Assembly (NCBI GenBank): GCA_019751575.1
Contig: JAIENF010000683.1
Span: forward strand, 1-6,623
DNA: 6,623 bases
From: Burkholderiales bacterium
GTDB lineage: Bacteria > Pseudomonadota > Gammaproteobacteria > Burkholderiales > CAIKXV01
Direction: 5' to 3'
Shown: positions 1 through 5,627 of the stretch, piece after piece
Layout: every line of letters starts with the position of its first letter
Position numbering within the stretch: position 1 is the stretch's first letter
Position numbers and translations under genes: made by a program
Notes under the pieces: model-generated
What the model saw: the letters and a program-made list of their open reading frames with translations, nothing else
What the model was told of the DNA's origin: nothing
Database searches by the model: none

Positions 1-885
1 CGCCCGGCCGACTGGACGCTCGAATCGATCGGGTTCGAGCCGAGCAACCTGTCGACGCTCGACATCCCGACCGGCGAGTCGGGTGCGCGCACGTTGCTCG
101 AGTCCTTCCTGGAGCGCATCGACGGCTACCACGACCGGCGCGACTTCCCGGCGGTGAAGGGGCCTTCGTACCTGTCGGTGCACCTGCGCTTCGGCACGGT
201 GTCGATCCGCGAGCTGGCGCGCCTTGCGTACGAACGGGCGCCCGGCAGCGAGGGCGCGCGGGTCTGGCTGTCGGAGCTGGTCTGGCGCGACTTCTACTTC
301 ATGATCCTGTCCCAGCACCCGCACGTGGTCGGCGGATCGTGGAAACGCGAATACGACCGGCTTGCCTTCGAGGACGACCCGGCGCTGTTCGCCGCCTGGT
401 GCGAGGCACGCACCGGCTATCCGATCGTCGACGCGGCGATGCGCCAGATCAACCAGACCGGCTACATGCACAACCGGCTGCGGATGATCGTCGCGTCCTT
501 CCTGGTGAAGGACCTGCTGGTCGACTGGCGACGGGGCGAACGCTACTTCGCCGACCACCTGAACGACTTCGACCTGTCGGCCAACAACGGCGGCTGGCAG
601 TGGGCCGCATCCACCGGCTGCGACGCACAGCCGTACTTCCGCATCTTCAACCCGGTGAGCCAGTCCGAGCGCTTCGACGCCGAGGGCCGGTTCATCCGCC
701 GCTACCTGCCCGAACTGGCGAAGGTGCCGGCGAAGTACATCCATGCCCCGTGGACGATGCCGGCGCTCGAACAGAAGATGGCCGGCTGCGTGATCGGCAC
801 CGACTATCCCGCGCCGGTGGTCGACCATGCCGTGCAGCGGCTGAAGGCGCTGGCGATGTACAAGGCGGTGAAGGGCGCAGCATGA
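1..885 (+). CDS. phrB: Deoxyribodipyrimidine photolyase (class I CPD photolyase), C-terminal part, 5'-truncated by window edge
   Basis: Light-driven repair enzyme that splits cyclobutane pyrimidine dimers with reduced FAD; cytoplasmic, acts on DNA. The frame is open from base 1, so the N-terminal antenna domain lies outside; 294 residues remain, essentially the helical FAD/DNA-binding domain. Visible landmarks, numbered from the first residue here: SELVWRDFY (W95, matching the lesion-contacting Trp of E. coli PhrB), TGYPIVDAAMRQ from 138, MHNRLRMIVASFLVKDLL, DFDLSANNGGWQW with D189, D191, N195 (FAD contacts) and W199. W199 and W176 match E. coli W382 and W359 of the electron-transfer chain, but the place of W306 holds F123. 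The C-terminal segment around TDYPAPVVDHAVQRLKALAMY resembles that of E. coli PhrB. A TTG at 94 is internal, not a start. The stop overlaps the cytochrome start. Family call is firm; CPD rather than other cryptochrome/photolyase function is inferred from similarity. Confidence 0.95.
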   Translation, partial: RPADWTLESIGFEPSNLSTLDIPTGESGARTLLESFLERIDGYHDRRDFPAVKGPSYLSVHLRFGTVSIRELARLAYERAPGSEGARVWLSELVWRDFYFMILSQHPHVVGGSWKREYDRLAFEDDPALFAAWCEARTGYPIVDAAMRQINQTGYMHNRLRMIVASFLVKDLLVDWRRGERYFADHLNDFDLSANNGGWQWAASTGCDAQPYFRIFNPVSQSERFDAEGRFIRRYLPELAKVPAKYIHAPWTMPALEQKMAGCVIGTDYPAPVVDHAVQRLKALAMYKAVKGAA

Positions 886-1379
886 CTGCCCGGCCCTGGA
901 TCGTCCGCAGCCTGGTCGCCATTGCCGTCGCCGGCATCGTGCTGGCGATCGGCTGGTCGCGCCTCGATGGCTTCCGTCCGCTGCCGCTGACCGAGCATTC
1001 GCTGCGCCCGGACGATCCGGCCGTGCTGGCCCTGGGCGAGCCGATCTATGTCGCGCATTGCGCGGCCTGCCATGGCGCGAAGCTGGAAGGCCAGCCCGAC
1101 TGGAAGCAGCGCAGGCCCGATGGTCGCCTGCCGGCGCCGCCGCATGACGAGACCGGACATACCTGGCACCACCCCGACGAGCAGCTGGTGCGGATGACGC
1201 GCCTCGGCGTCGCCCGGGCCGCCGGCTTGAACGACCATGCGTCCGACATGCCGGCGTTCGAAGGCGTGCTGACCGACGCCGAGATCATCGCGGTGCTGTC
1301 CTGGATCAAGTCGCGCTGGCCGGCCGCCGTGCGCGTGCAGCATGATGCGATCAACCGGCGCATGCACGCCGGTCACTGA
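882..1379 (+). CDS. Membrane-anchored or secreted class I c-type cytochrome
   Basis: Small monoheme electron carrier of 165 residues. The N-terminus has a positive end and a hydrophobic stretch (about residues 10-25, SLVAIAVAGIVLAIGW) with no clear cleavage site, so it is probably a signal anchor holding the heme domain on the periplasmic face. The covalent heme motif CAACH is at 60-64; M123 in SDMPAFEGVLTD is the likely sixth iron ligand, and the final helix (TDAEIIAVLSWIKSRWP) is typical of cytochrome c. A His-rich segment HDETGHTWHHPDEQL (88-102) between them is a feature I associate with a proteobacterial subfamily often seen near copper-handling genes; that link is recollection. The ATG sits in ATGA, overlapping the photolyase stop, so translation is probably coupled. 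The frame stays open far upstream inside phrB, but that extension is a shadow. The redox partner cannot be told from this window. Confidence 0.9.
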   Translation: MTARPWIVRSLVAIAVAGIVLAIGWSRLDGFRPLPLTEHSLRPDDPAVLALGEPIYVAHCAACHGAKLEGQPDWKQRRPDGRLPAPPHDETGHTWHHPDEQLVRMTRLGVARAAGLNDHASDMPAFEGVLTDAEIIAVLSWIKSRWPAAVRVQHDAINRRMHAGH

Positions 1380-1397
1380 GCGCCGAACCGCGCAGCC

Positions 1398-2399
1398 TCA
1401 ATCGATGCGGGCGCCCGACTGTCGCACTGCGCCGCCCCAGCGCACGCCCTCCTCGCGCACGAACGCGCGGAACTGCTCCGGCGTGCCGGTGGCGATGTCC
1501 GCGCCCTCGGCGAGCAGCGGTGCACGTACCTCGGGCACCTGCAGCGCCGCGTTGATCTCCTGGTTCAGGCGCGACACGATCGGTCGCGGGGTGCGCGCCG
1601 GCGCGACCACGCCGTACCACTGCACGGCGCTGTAGTCGCGCAGCCCGGCTTCCGCCACGGAAGGAAGCTCGGGGAACGCGCTCGAGCGCTGCGCCGAGGT
1701 GACCGCCAGTGCGCGCAGCCGGCCCGACCGCACATGCGGCTGCGCAGGCAGCGCATTGGCGAACATCAGCGACACCTCGCCGCCGACCAGCGCGGCGACC
1801 GCAGGCGCAGCCCCCTTGAACGGCACATGCAGGAAGTCGACCTTCGCCGCGGTCTTGAACAGCTCGGCCGCGAGGTGCGGCGGCGTGCCGTTGCCTGCGG
1901 AGGAATAGGCGACCTGCCCCGGTCGCGTCCGAGCCAGGCGCAGCAGGTCCTCGATCGACTTCACCGGCATCGACGGGTGTACCGCCACGATCAGTGGCAG
2001 GCGGGCCATCAGCGCGACCGGTTCGATGTCCTTCTCGACATCGTAGCCGGTCGTCTTGCCGTACAGCGCGGGCGCGATCGACAGCGTGGCCGTCACGCCC
2101 ATCGCCAGCGTGTAGCCGTCGGCAGGCGCCTTGGCCAGCGCTGCCATGCCGATGGTGCCGCCGGCGCCCGGACGGTTCTCGACCACGACCGGCTGCCGCA
2201 GCCGCTCGCCCAGCTGCTGGGCGATCAGGCGTCCGATGATGTCCGCGCCACCGCCGGCCGGGTTGGGAACGATCAGGCGCAGCGGCCGGTCGGGGTAGGG
2301 GAGGGCCTGTCCCTGCGCGTGTGCGTCGGCGAGCAGTGCCGACAGGGGTGTCGTGAGCAGGATGAAGGTGGTCGCGGTTAGCGCCTTGCGTGCCGGCAT
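1398..2399 (-). CDS. Bug-family tripartite tricarboxylate transporter receptor (TctC-like periplasmic binding protein)
   Basis: Periplasmic solute receptor of 333 residues, the normal family length. A signal peptide covers about residues 1-28, with a hydrophobic core FILLTTPLSALLA and a likely cut after AHA. The mature protein opens with the family hallmark PYPDRPLRLIVPNPAGGGAD (D53 in the GGxxD loop), then VVVENRPGAGGTIG (71-84), ADGYTLAMG, and the second-domain strand VDFLHVPFKGAAPAVAALVGG. In characterised Bug proteins the two PGAGG/GGxxD loops hold a carboxylate or amide group of the ligand through waters; the ligand here is unknown. No TctA/TctB membrane genes are nearby, which is common because most Bug genes are orphans. 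The ATG has a modest AGGA nine bases upstream on the minus strand. The gene diverges from a second Bug gene and converges on the cytochrome gene with an 18-base gap. Confidence 0.93.
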   Translation of the reverse strand: MPARKALTATTFILLTTPLSALLADAHAQGQALPYPDRPLRLIVPNPAGGGADIIGRLIAQQLGERLRQPVVVENRPGAGGTIGMAALAKAPADGYTLAMGVTATLSIAPALYGKTTGYDVEKDIEPVALMARLPLIVAVHPSMPVKSIEDLLRLARTRPGQVAYSSAGNGTPPHLAAELFKTAAKVDFLHVPFKGAAPAVAALVGGEVSLMFANALPAQPHVRSGRLRALAVTSAQRSSAFPELPSVAEAGLRDYSAVQWYGVVAPARTPRPIVSRLNQEINAALQVPEVRAPLLAEGADIATGTPEQFRAFVREEGVRWGGAVRQSGARID

Positions 2400-2533
2400 G
2401 TCTGGAGGTCCTGTCGAATGGCGTCAAGTGCAGGCACGTGCATGAAGCAAACGCCAGGCCACGCACCGCGGCGAGCATGCACGATCGGCGGCCGGGCTGC
2501 CGGTCCGCGGGGACACTGCAGCGGTGATGGCGC

Positions 2534-2563
2534 TTGCCGCTCGCGCCGGGCATCGTCGATACT
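2534..2563 (+). promoter_or_regulatory. Candidate sigma70-type promoter for the rightward operon
   Basis: TTGCCG (2534-2539, four of six matches to the -35 consensus) and GATACT (2558-2563, four of six matches to the -10 consensus) are 18 bases apart. Transcription would start near 2570, giving a leader of about 23 bases before the Shine-Dalgarno and ATG at 2593. Spacing and position fit well, but weak matches arise easily by chance, so this is a candidate only. Confidence 0.35.
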
Positions 2564-2580
2564 CGCCTGCTGTCGCCCCC

Positions 2581-2584
2581 GAGG
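2581..2584 (+). promoter_or_regulatory. Ribosome binding site GAGG deciding the start of the second Bug gene
   Basis: GAGG lies eight bases before the ATG at 2593. It favours this start over the upstream in-frame ATG at 2524, which would add 23 residues of non-signal-like sequence ahead of a normal signal peptide and would place the candidate promoter inside the coding region. Confidence 0.6.
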
Positions 2585-2592
2585 TTCGACCG

Positions 2593-3597
2593 ATGTCCCT
2601 GCATGCACGCAAGTCGTCCCGCCCCTGCCACTGGATTGCCGCGCTGTTCGCGTTGTCGGCGTTGCCTGCGCTGCCGTTCGCGGCGCCGGCCTCCGCTGCC
2701 GCGCCCTGGCCCGATCGCCCGATCCGCATGGTGGTGCCGTTCTCGCCCGGGGGCAGTTCCGACGTGATCGCCCGCATCATCGGCGCACGCCTGACCGACA
2801 CGCTGCGCCAGCCGGTGATCATCGATCCGCGCCCCGGGGCGGGCACCTCGATCGGCAACGCAGTGGTGGCACGGGCCAATCCCGATGGCTACACGCTGCT
2901 GCTCGCAGACACCGCCTTCCCCGCCTCCTCCAGCGTGCTGCAGAACCTGCCCTACGACGCCGCAAAGGACTTCGCGCCGGTGAGCCTGCTCGGCACCTCG
3001 GCGCAGTACCTGTTCTCGGGGCGCGGACGCCATCGCGACGCGCAGGCGCTGGTGGCGGCCGCGCGCCTGAAGCCGGGGCAGGTGACCATCGGTTCCGGCG
3101 GCAACGGTGCCACCACCCACTTCATGGTCGAGCTGTTCAGGCGCGCCGCTGGCGTCGACATCGTGCATGTGCCGTACAAGGGGTCGGCGCCGGCGCTGGC
3201 CGATGCCGCCGGCGGGCAGGTCGATGCCGTGTTCTCCACCTTCGCCTCGGCGGCGGCGCTGTCCGGCGCGGGCAAGCTGCAGGTGCTGGCGATCGCGGCT
3301 GCGCGCCGGCACCCGTCGCAGCCCGACGTGCCCACCTTCGCCGAGCTGGGCATCAAGGGCATGGTGTCCGACCACTGGTGGGGCGTGATCGCGCCCGGCC
3401 GCACGCCGGCCGCGGTGATCCAGTCGATCAATGCCGAGCTGGTGCGTGCGGTCGCCACGCCCGAGGCGAAGGAACGCTTCCCGGCGCTGGCGGTCGATCC
3501 GAAGTCGAGCACGGCGGCGGAGTTCGGCAGGATCATCGAAGGCGACCTCGCCCTGTTCCGGCGCATCGCGCGTGAAGCGAACATCAGGGTCGACTGA
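2593..3597 (+). CDS. Bug-family tripartite tricarboxylate transporter receptor (second copy), first gene of a four-gene operon
   Basis: Periplasmic solute-binding protein of 334 residues. The signal peptide spans about residues 1-35 (HWIAALFALSALPALPFAAP core, cut near ASA). The mature protein begins WPDRPIRMVVPFSPGGSSD (39-57, D57 in the ligand loop), then DPRPGAGTSIGNAVVARA, PDGYTLLLADT, GSGGNGATTHFMVELF and VDIVHVPYKGSAPALADAAGG, all in Bug order and spacing. It is clearly a distant paralogue of the divergent gene at 1398-2399, not a recent duplicate; the ligand loops differ (SPGGSSD against PAGGGAD). The ATG at 2593 is preferred for its Shine-Dalgarno and the intact signal peptide. Sixteen bases separate its stop from a ureohydrolase-like gene, so the two are probably co-transcribed and the bound solute may relate to that enzyme's substrate (inference). 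No transporter membrane components are present. Confidence 0.93.
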   Translation: MSLHARKSSRPCHWIAALFALSALPALPFAAPASAAAPWPDRPIRMVVPFSPGGSSDVIARIIGARLTDTLRQPVIIDPRPGAGTSIGNAVVARANPDGYTLLLADTAFPASSSVLQNLPYDAAKDFAPVSLLGTSAQYLFSGRGRHRDAQALVAAARLKPGQVTIGSGGNGATTHFMVELFRRAAGVDIVHVPYKGSAPALADAAGGQVDAVFSTFASAAALSGAGKLQVLAIAAARRHPSQPDVPTFAELGIKGMVSDHWWGVIAPGRTPAAVIQSINAELVRAVATPEAKERFPALAVDPKSSTAAEFGRIIEGDLALFRRIAREANIRVD

Positions 3598-3598
3598 C

Positions 3599-3607
3599 AA
3601 GGGCGGA
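3599..3607 (+). promoter_or_regulatory. Shine-Dalgarno region supporting a GTG start for the ureohydrolase-like gene
   Basis: AAGGGCGGA, purine-rich and starting one base after the preceding stop, lies six bases before the GTG at 3614. It supports this start over the first in-frame ATG at 3677, which has no comparable site and would drop 21 residues. Confidence 0.5.
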
Positions 3608-3613
3608 CAACAC

Positions 3614-4597
3614 GTGGACAAGCACAGGGCTGAGGCCGTTTCGCTGAAGGATCTCTGCACCGGTCCGAACACCTTCATGGGCGTGCCGTATGCGACCGAG
3701 ATCGCCGGTGCGCATGCGGCGGTGCTAGGCATCCCGTTCGACGTCGGCACGCACGCGTTCCGCGTCGGCGCGCGCCAGGGGCCGACCTCGATCCGCGAGC
3801 AGTCGCGGCTGATGCGCCACTGGAACCCGGAGTTCGCCGACTTCCCGGTCGCCGAGAAGCTCGGCCTGGTCGATGTCGGCGACGTGAAGCTGGTGCCGTC
3901 GAAGACGCACCACGCGTTCGCGCAGATCGAGGCCGCGGTCGGTGCGATCGTCGACGGCGGTGCAGTGCCGATCACCATGGGCGCCGACGGCAGCATCTCG
4001 CTGCCGGTGATCCGCGCGGTCGGCCGGCGCCACCGCGGCATGGCGGTGCTGCACATCGACTCGCACACCGACAGCGCGCTGCCGCCCGGGCCGGACGAAC
4101 ACAACGCGGGCACGCAGTTCCACTATGCCGCGGTCGAGGAGCTGGTCGACACCACCAACAGCTGGCATGTCGGCGTGCGCGGCACCGTGTTCCGTCCGGG
4201 CGGCTTCGGCCACACGAACGAGCTCGGCTACAACATCGTCACCATGAACCAGCTGATGGCGCGCGGCATCCCTGCAGTGATGGCCGACCTGCGCCAGCGG
4301 CTCGAGGGCCGGCCGGTCTACCTGTGCCTCGACATGGATGCGTTCGATCCGTCCTGCGCGCCGGGCGTGTGCGCGCCGAGCTGGGGCGGCCTGTCGGCCC
4401 GCGAGGGCATCGACATGTTCCGGCGGCTGCATGGCCTGGACATCGTCGCGGTCGACGTGAACACGGTGAGCCCGCCGCACGACGTGTCGGGCATGGCGGC
4501 CTTCCTCGCCGCGAACATGATGTTCGAGGGGATGATGCTGGTCGCGGCGCGCCGGTTCCCGGGCGAGGTGCGGCGCTTCGAGCTGGCCGGCGCGTGA
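3614..4597 (+). CDS. Ureohydrolase-fold protein (agmatinase/arginase family) with substituted active-site residues
   Basis: This 327-residue protein is plainly of the arginase/agmatinase/formimidoylglutamase superfamily, whose members use two Mn ions to hydrolyse guanidino (or formimino) groups, usually releasing urea. Matching elements: FMGVPYATEIAGAHAAVLGIPFD, GARQGPTSIREQS, HIDSHTD (D149, H151, D153), VGVRG (187-190 region), CLDMDAFDP (D240, D242) and VSPPHDVSG near 285-293. Two key positions differ. Canonical GGDHS is MGADGS here, so the first-metal His is G126 (codon GGC). Canonical VVEVSPP is VNTVSPP, so the Glu that contacts the guanidinium is T284. The loop after the second Asp pair reads GVCAPSWGG instead of GTP..GG, and C238, C248 and C253 crowd this site. 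Five of six metal ligands remain. Cytoplasmic (no signal). It could be a divergent hydrolase with one weak metal site, an enzyme for another substrate, or a non-catalytic homologue, so I give no gene symbol. Confidence 0.88.
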   Translation: MDKHRAEAVSLKDLCTGPNTFMGVPYATEIAGAHAAVLGIPFDVGTHAFRVGARQGPTSIREQSRLMRHWNPEFADFPVAEKLGLVDVGDVKLVPSKTHHAFAQIEAAVGAIVDGGAVPITMGADGSISLPVIRAVGRRHRGMAVLHIDSHTDSALPPGPDEHNAGTQFHYAAVEELVDTTNSWHVGVRGTVFRPGGFGHTNELGYNIVTMNQLMARGIPAVMADLRQRLEGRPVYLCLDMDAFDPSCAPGVCAPSWGGLSAREGIDMFRRLHGLDIVAVDVNTVSPPHDVSGMAAFLAANMMFEGMMLVAARRFPGEVRRFELAGA

Positions 4598-4615
4598 GAG
4601 CCGGCTGAGCGCACG

Positions 4616-5596
4616 ATGATCGTCCCCGCCTACTGGGCCGAGGCCCGGCTGCAGCAGCGCACCGGCAACCGCCAGGTCACCGTGCGCCGCTTCGGCTGGT
4701 CGGATGCAGGCCAGGCCGACGCACAGGCGATGGCCGATGCGCGCGTGGCCGAAGCCCTGCAGCGGATCGAGGCCGGCGAGGCGCTGCCCAGGCGCGAGCC
4801 GAAGCTGCCGTACAACGGCGCGTCGGGCGTGCCGATCCGGGAAGAGATCACCGGCCGCCAGGGCCGCGTGGTGGTCACCCGCAACAGCTATGGCGCGCGC
4901 TGCCTGAACGTGCCGGACGTGCTGTTCGCCGATGTCGACTTCGCGCCGCGCTCGACCTGGAAGGCGGGCCTGGTGGTGCTCGCCGTGCTGGCGCTGGCTT
5001 CGGTCGGTGCCGGGCTCGCGCAGGGTTCATGGCTGTTCGGCGGCTTGCTGCTCTCGGTGTCGCTGGTGGCCTTCTCGCCCATCGCAGGCTTCCTGCTGCG
5101 CCTCCAGCAGAAGCAGCGCGGTGGCCCGGAGGCGATGGCGCTGCAGCGGATCGAACGCTTCCTGGCGGCGAACCGCGGCTGGAACCTGCGGGCCTATCGC
5201 ACGCCGGCCGGGCTGCGCCTGGTGGCGACGCATCGAACCTTCGATCCGGTCGAGCCGGAGGTGCTGCGCTTCTTCGAGGCGGTCGGCGCCGATCCGGTCT
5301 ATGCGCGGATGTGCGTGAACCAGCGCTGCTTCCGCGCGCGCCTGACCGCCAAGCCGTGGCGCATCGGCATCGAAGGCCCCCTGCGGCCGAGGCCCGGTGT
5401 CTGGCCTGTCGATCCGGCGCGGTTGCCCGAACGTGGCGCCTGGGTCGACGCGTACGAGGCGAAGGCCGCTGCCTTCGCGGCATGCCGCTACGTGACCACG
5501 GTGGGCAGCGGCGTCACCGATCCCGCGGTCGAGCCGGTGATCGCGCTGCATGACGAAACGAGCCGGGCGACGGTGCAGGGGTTGCCGATCGCCTGA
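4616..5596 (+). CDS. Uncharacterised protein with two central transmembrane helices
   Basis: 326 residues; I recognise the type as a conserved hypothetical of proteobacteria but know no function. Layout: an N-terminal soluble part (1-115) with MIVPAYWAEARL, RRFGWSDAGQADAQAMAD, an Ala-rich helix, LPYNGASGVPIREEI and RNSYGARCLNVPDVLFADVDF; two hydrophobic helices at about 117-135 and 139-161 forming a hairpin; then a soluble C-terminal domain with LQRIERFLAANRGWNLRAYRTPAGLRLVATH (written in part: YRTPAGLRLVATH, 194-206), DPVYARMCVNQRCFRARLTAKPW (226-248) and a variable tail. No signal peptide, so both soluble parts should lie on the same side, probably the cytoplasm. The ATG is 18 bases after the ureohydrolase stop with only a weak GAG-type ribosome site, consistent with translation by re-initiating ribosomes in an operon. 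The LFADVDF acidic motif followed by the RTPAGLR segment faintly recalls archaeo-eukaryotic primase motifs, a speculation treated as a finding. Confidence 0.82.
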   Translation: MIVPAYWAEARLQQRTGNRQVTVRRFGWSDAGQADAQAMADARVAEALQRIEAGEALPRREPKLPYNGASGVPIREEITGRQGRVVVTRNSYGARCLNVPDVLFADVDFAPRSTWKAGLVVLAVLALASVGAGLAQGSWLFGGLLLSVSLVAFSPIAGFLLRLQQKQRGGPEAMALQRIERFLAANRGWNLRAYRTPAGLRLVATHRTFDPVEPEVLRFFEAVGADPVYARMCVNQRCFRARLTAKPWRIGIEGPLRPRPGVWPVDPARLPERGAWVDAYEAKAAAFAACRYVTTVGSGVTDPAVEPVIALHDETSRATVQGLPIA

Positions 5597-5611
5597 ACCA
5601 GAAACACTCGC

Positions 5612-5619
5612 AGGGAAGG
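5612..5619 (+). promoter_or_regulatory. Strong Shine-Dalgarno AGGGAAGG fixing the start of the DctP-like gene
   Basis: AGGGAAGG ends eight bases before the ATG at 5628, the best ribosome site in the window. It fixes the start and rules out the upstream ATG at 5550, which lies inside the preceding gene. This matters because the start chosen leaves the protein with no signal peptide. Confidence 0.7.
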
Positions 5620-5627
5620 TGCAGGAC

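Larger units (their letters stand above)
2400..2592. promoter_or_regulatory. Divergent intergenic region between two Bug receptor genes
   Basis: These 193 bases separate two oppositely transcribed receptor genes and must carry promoters for both. Rightward, a sigma70-like pair is visible (annotated separately). Leftward I see no convincing -10 box: TTGCTT followed 17 bases on by TTGACG is too poor. The region holds an 8-bp palindrome GCACGTGC (2434-2441) and an inverted pair CGTGCATG (2437-2444) / CATGCACG (2476-2483), which could be operator half-sites; the same word recurs at 2602-2609 just inside the rightward gene. CCGCGG occurs twice (2466-2471, 2505-2510). No regulator gene is present in the window. 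Confidence 0.5.

Noticed and set aside
339..881. Upstream extension of the cytochrome c frame into the photolyase gene
   Set aside because: The extension is an Arg-rich shadow of the photolyase; the signal-anchor start at 882 with the ATGA overlap fits the protein.
2410..2480. Leftward promoter TTGCTT-17-TTGACG for the minus-strand Bug gene
   Set aside because: The supposed -10 box does not resemble TATAAT; too weak to annotate.
2524..2592. Earlier ATG for the second Bug receptor, adding 23 residues
   Set aside because: It lacks a good ribosome site and would put charged, non-leader sequence before a complete signal peptide; the ATG at 2593 has GAGG eight bases upstream.
2418..3575. Plus-strand open frame of about 385 codons overlapping the second Bug gene
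   Set aside because: It is out of frame with a clear family member and shows only Arg/Gly-rich low-complexity sequence.
3431..3613. In-frame extension of the ureohydrolase gene back into the second Bug gene
   Set aside because: The extension is an Arg/Ser-rich shadow of the Bug C-terminus; the family N-terminus begins after 3614.
1351..4113. Minus-strand open frame of about 920 codons running across both Bug genes and the ureohydrolase gene
   Set aside because: It is antisense to three well-supported genes, is extremely rich in Arg, Ala and Gly with no recognisable domain, and is the usual effect of few stop codons in high-GC DNA.
3725..4480. Minus-strand open frame of about 251 codons antisense to the ureohydrolase gene
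   Set aside because: Composition is dominated by Arg, Ala, Asp and His, as expected from the reverse of GC-rich coding sequence; no domain is seen.
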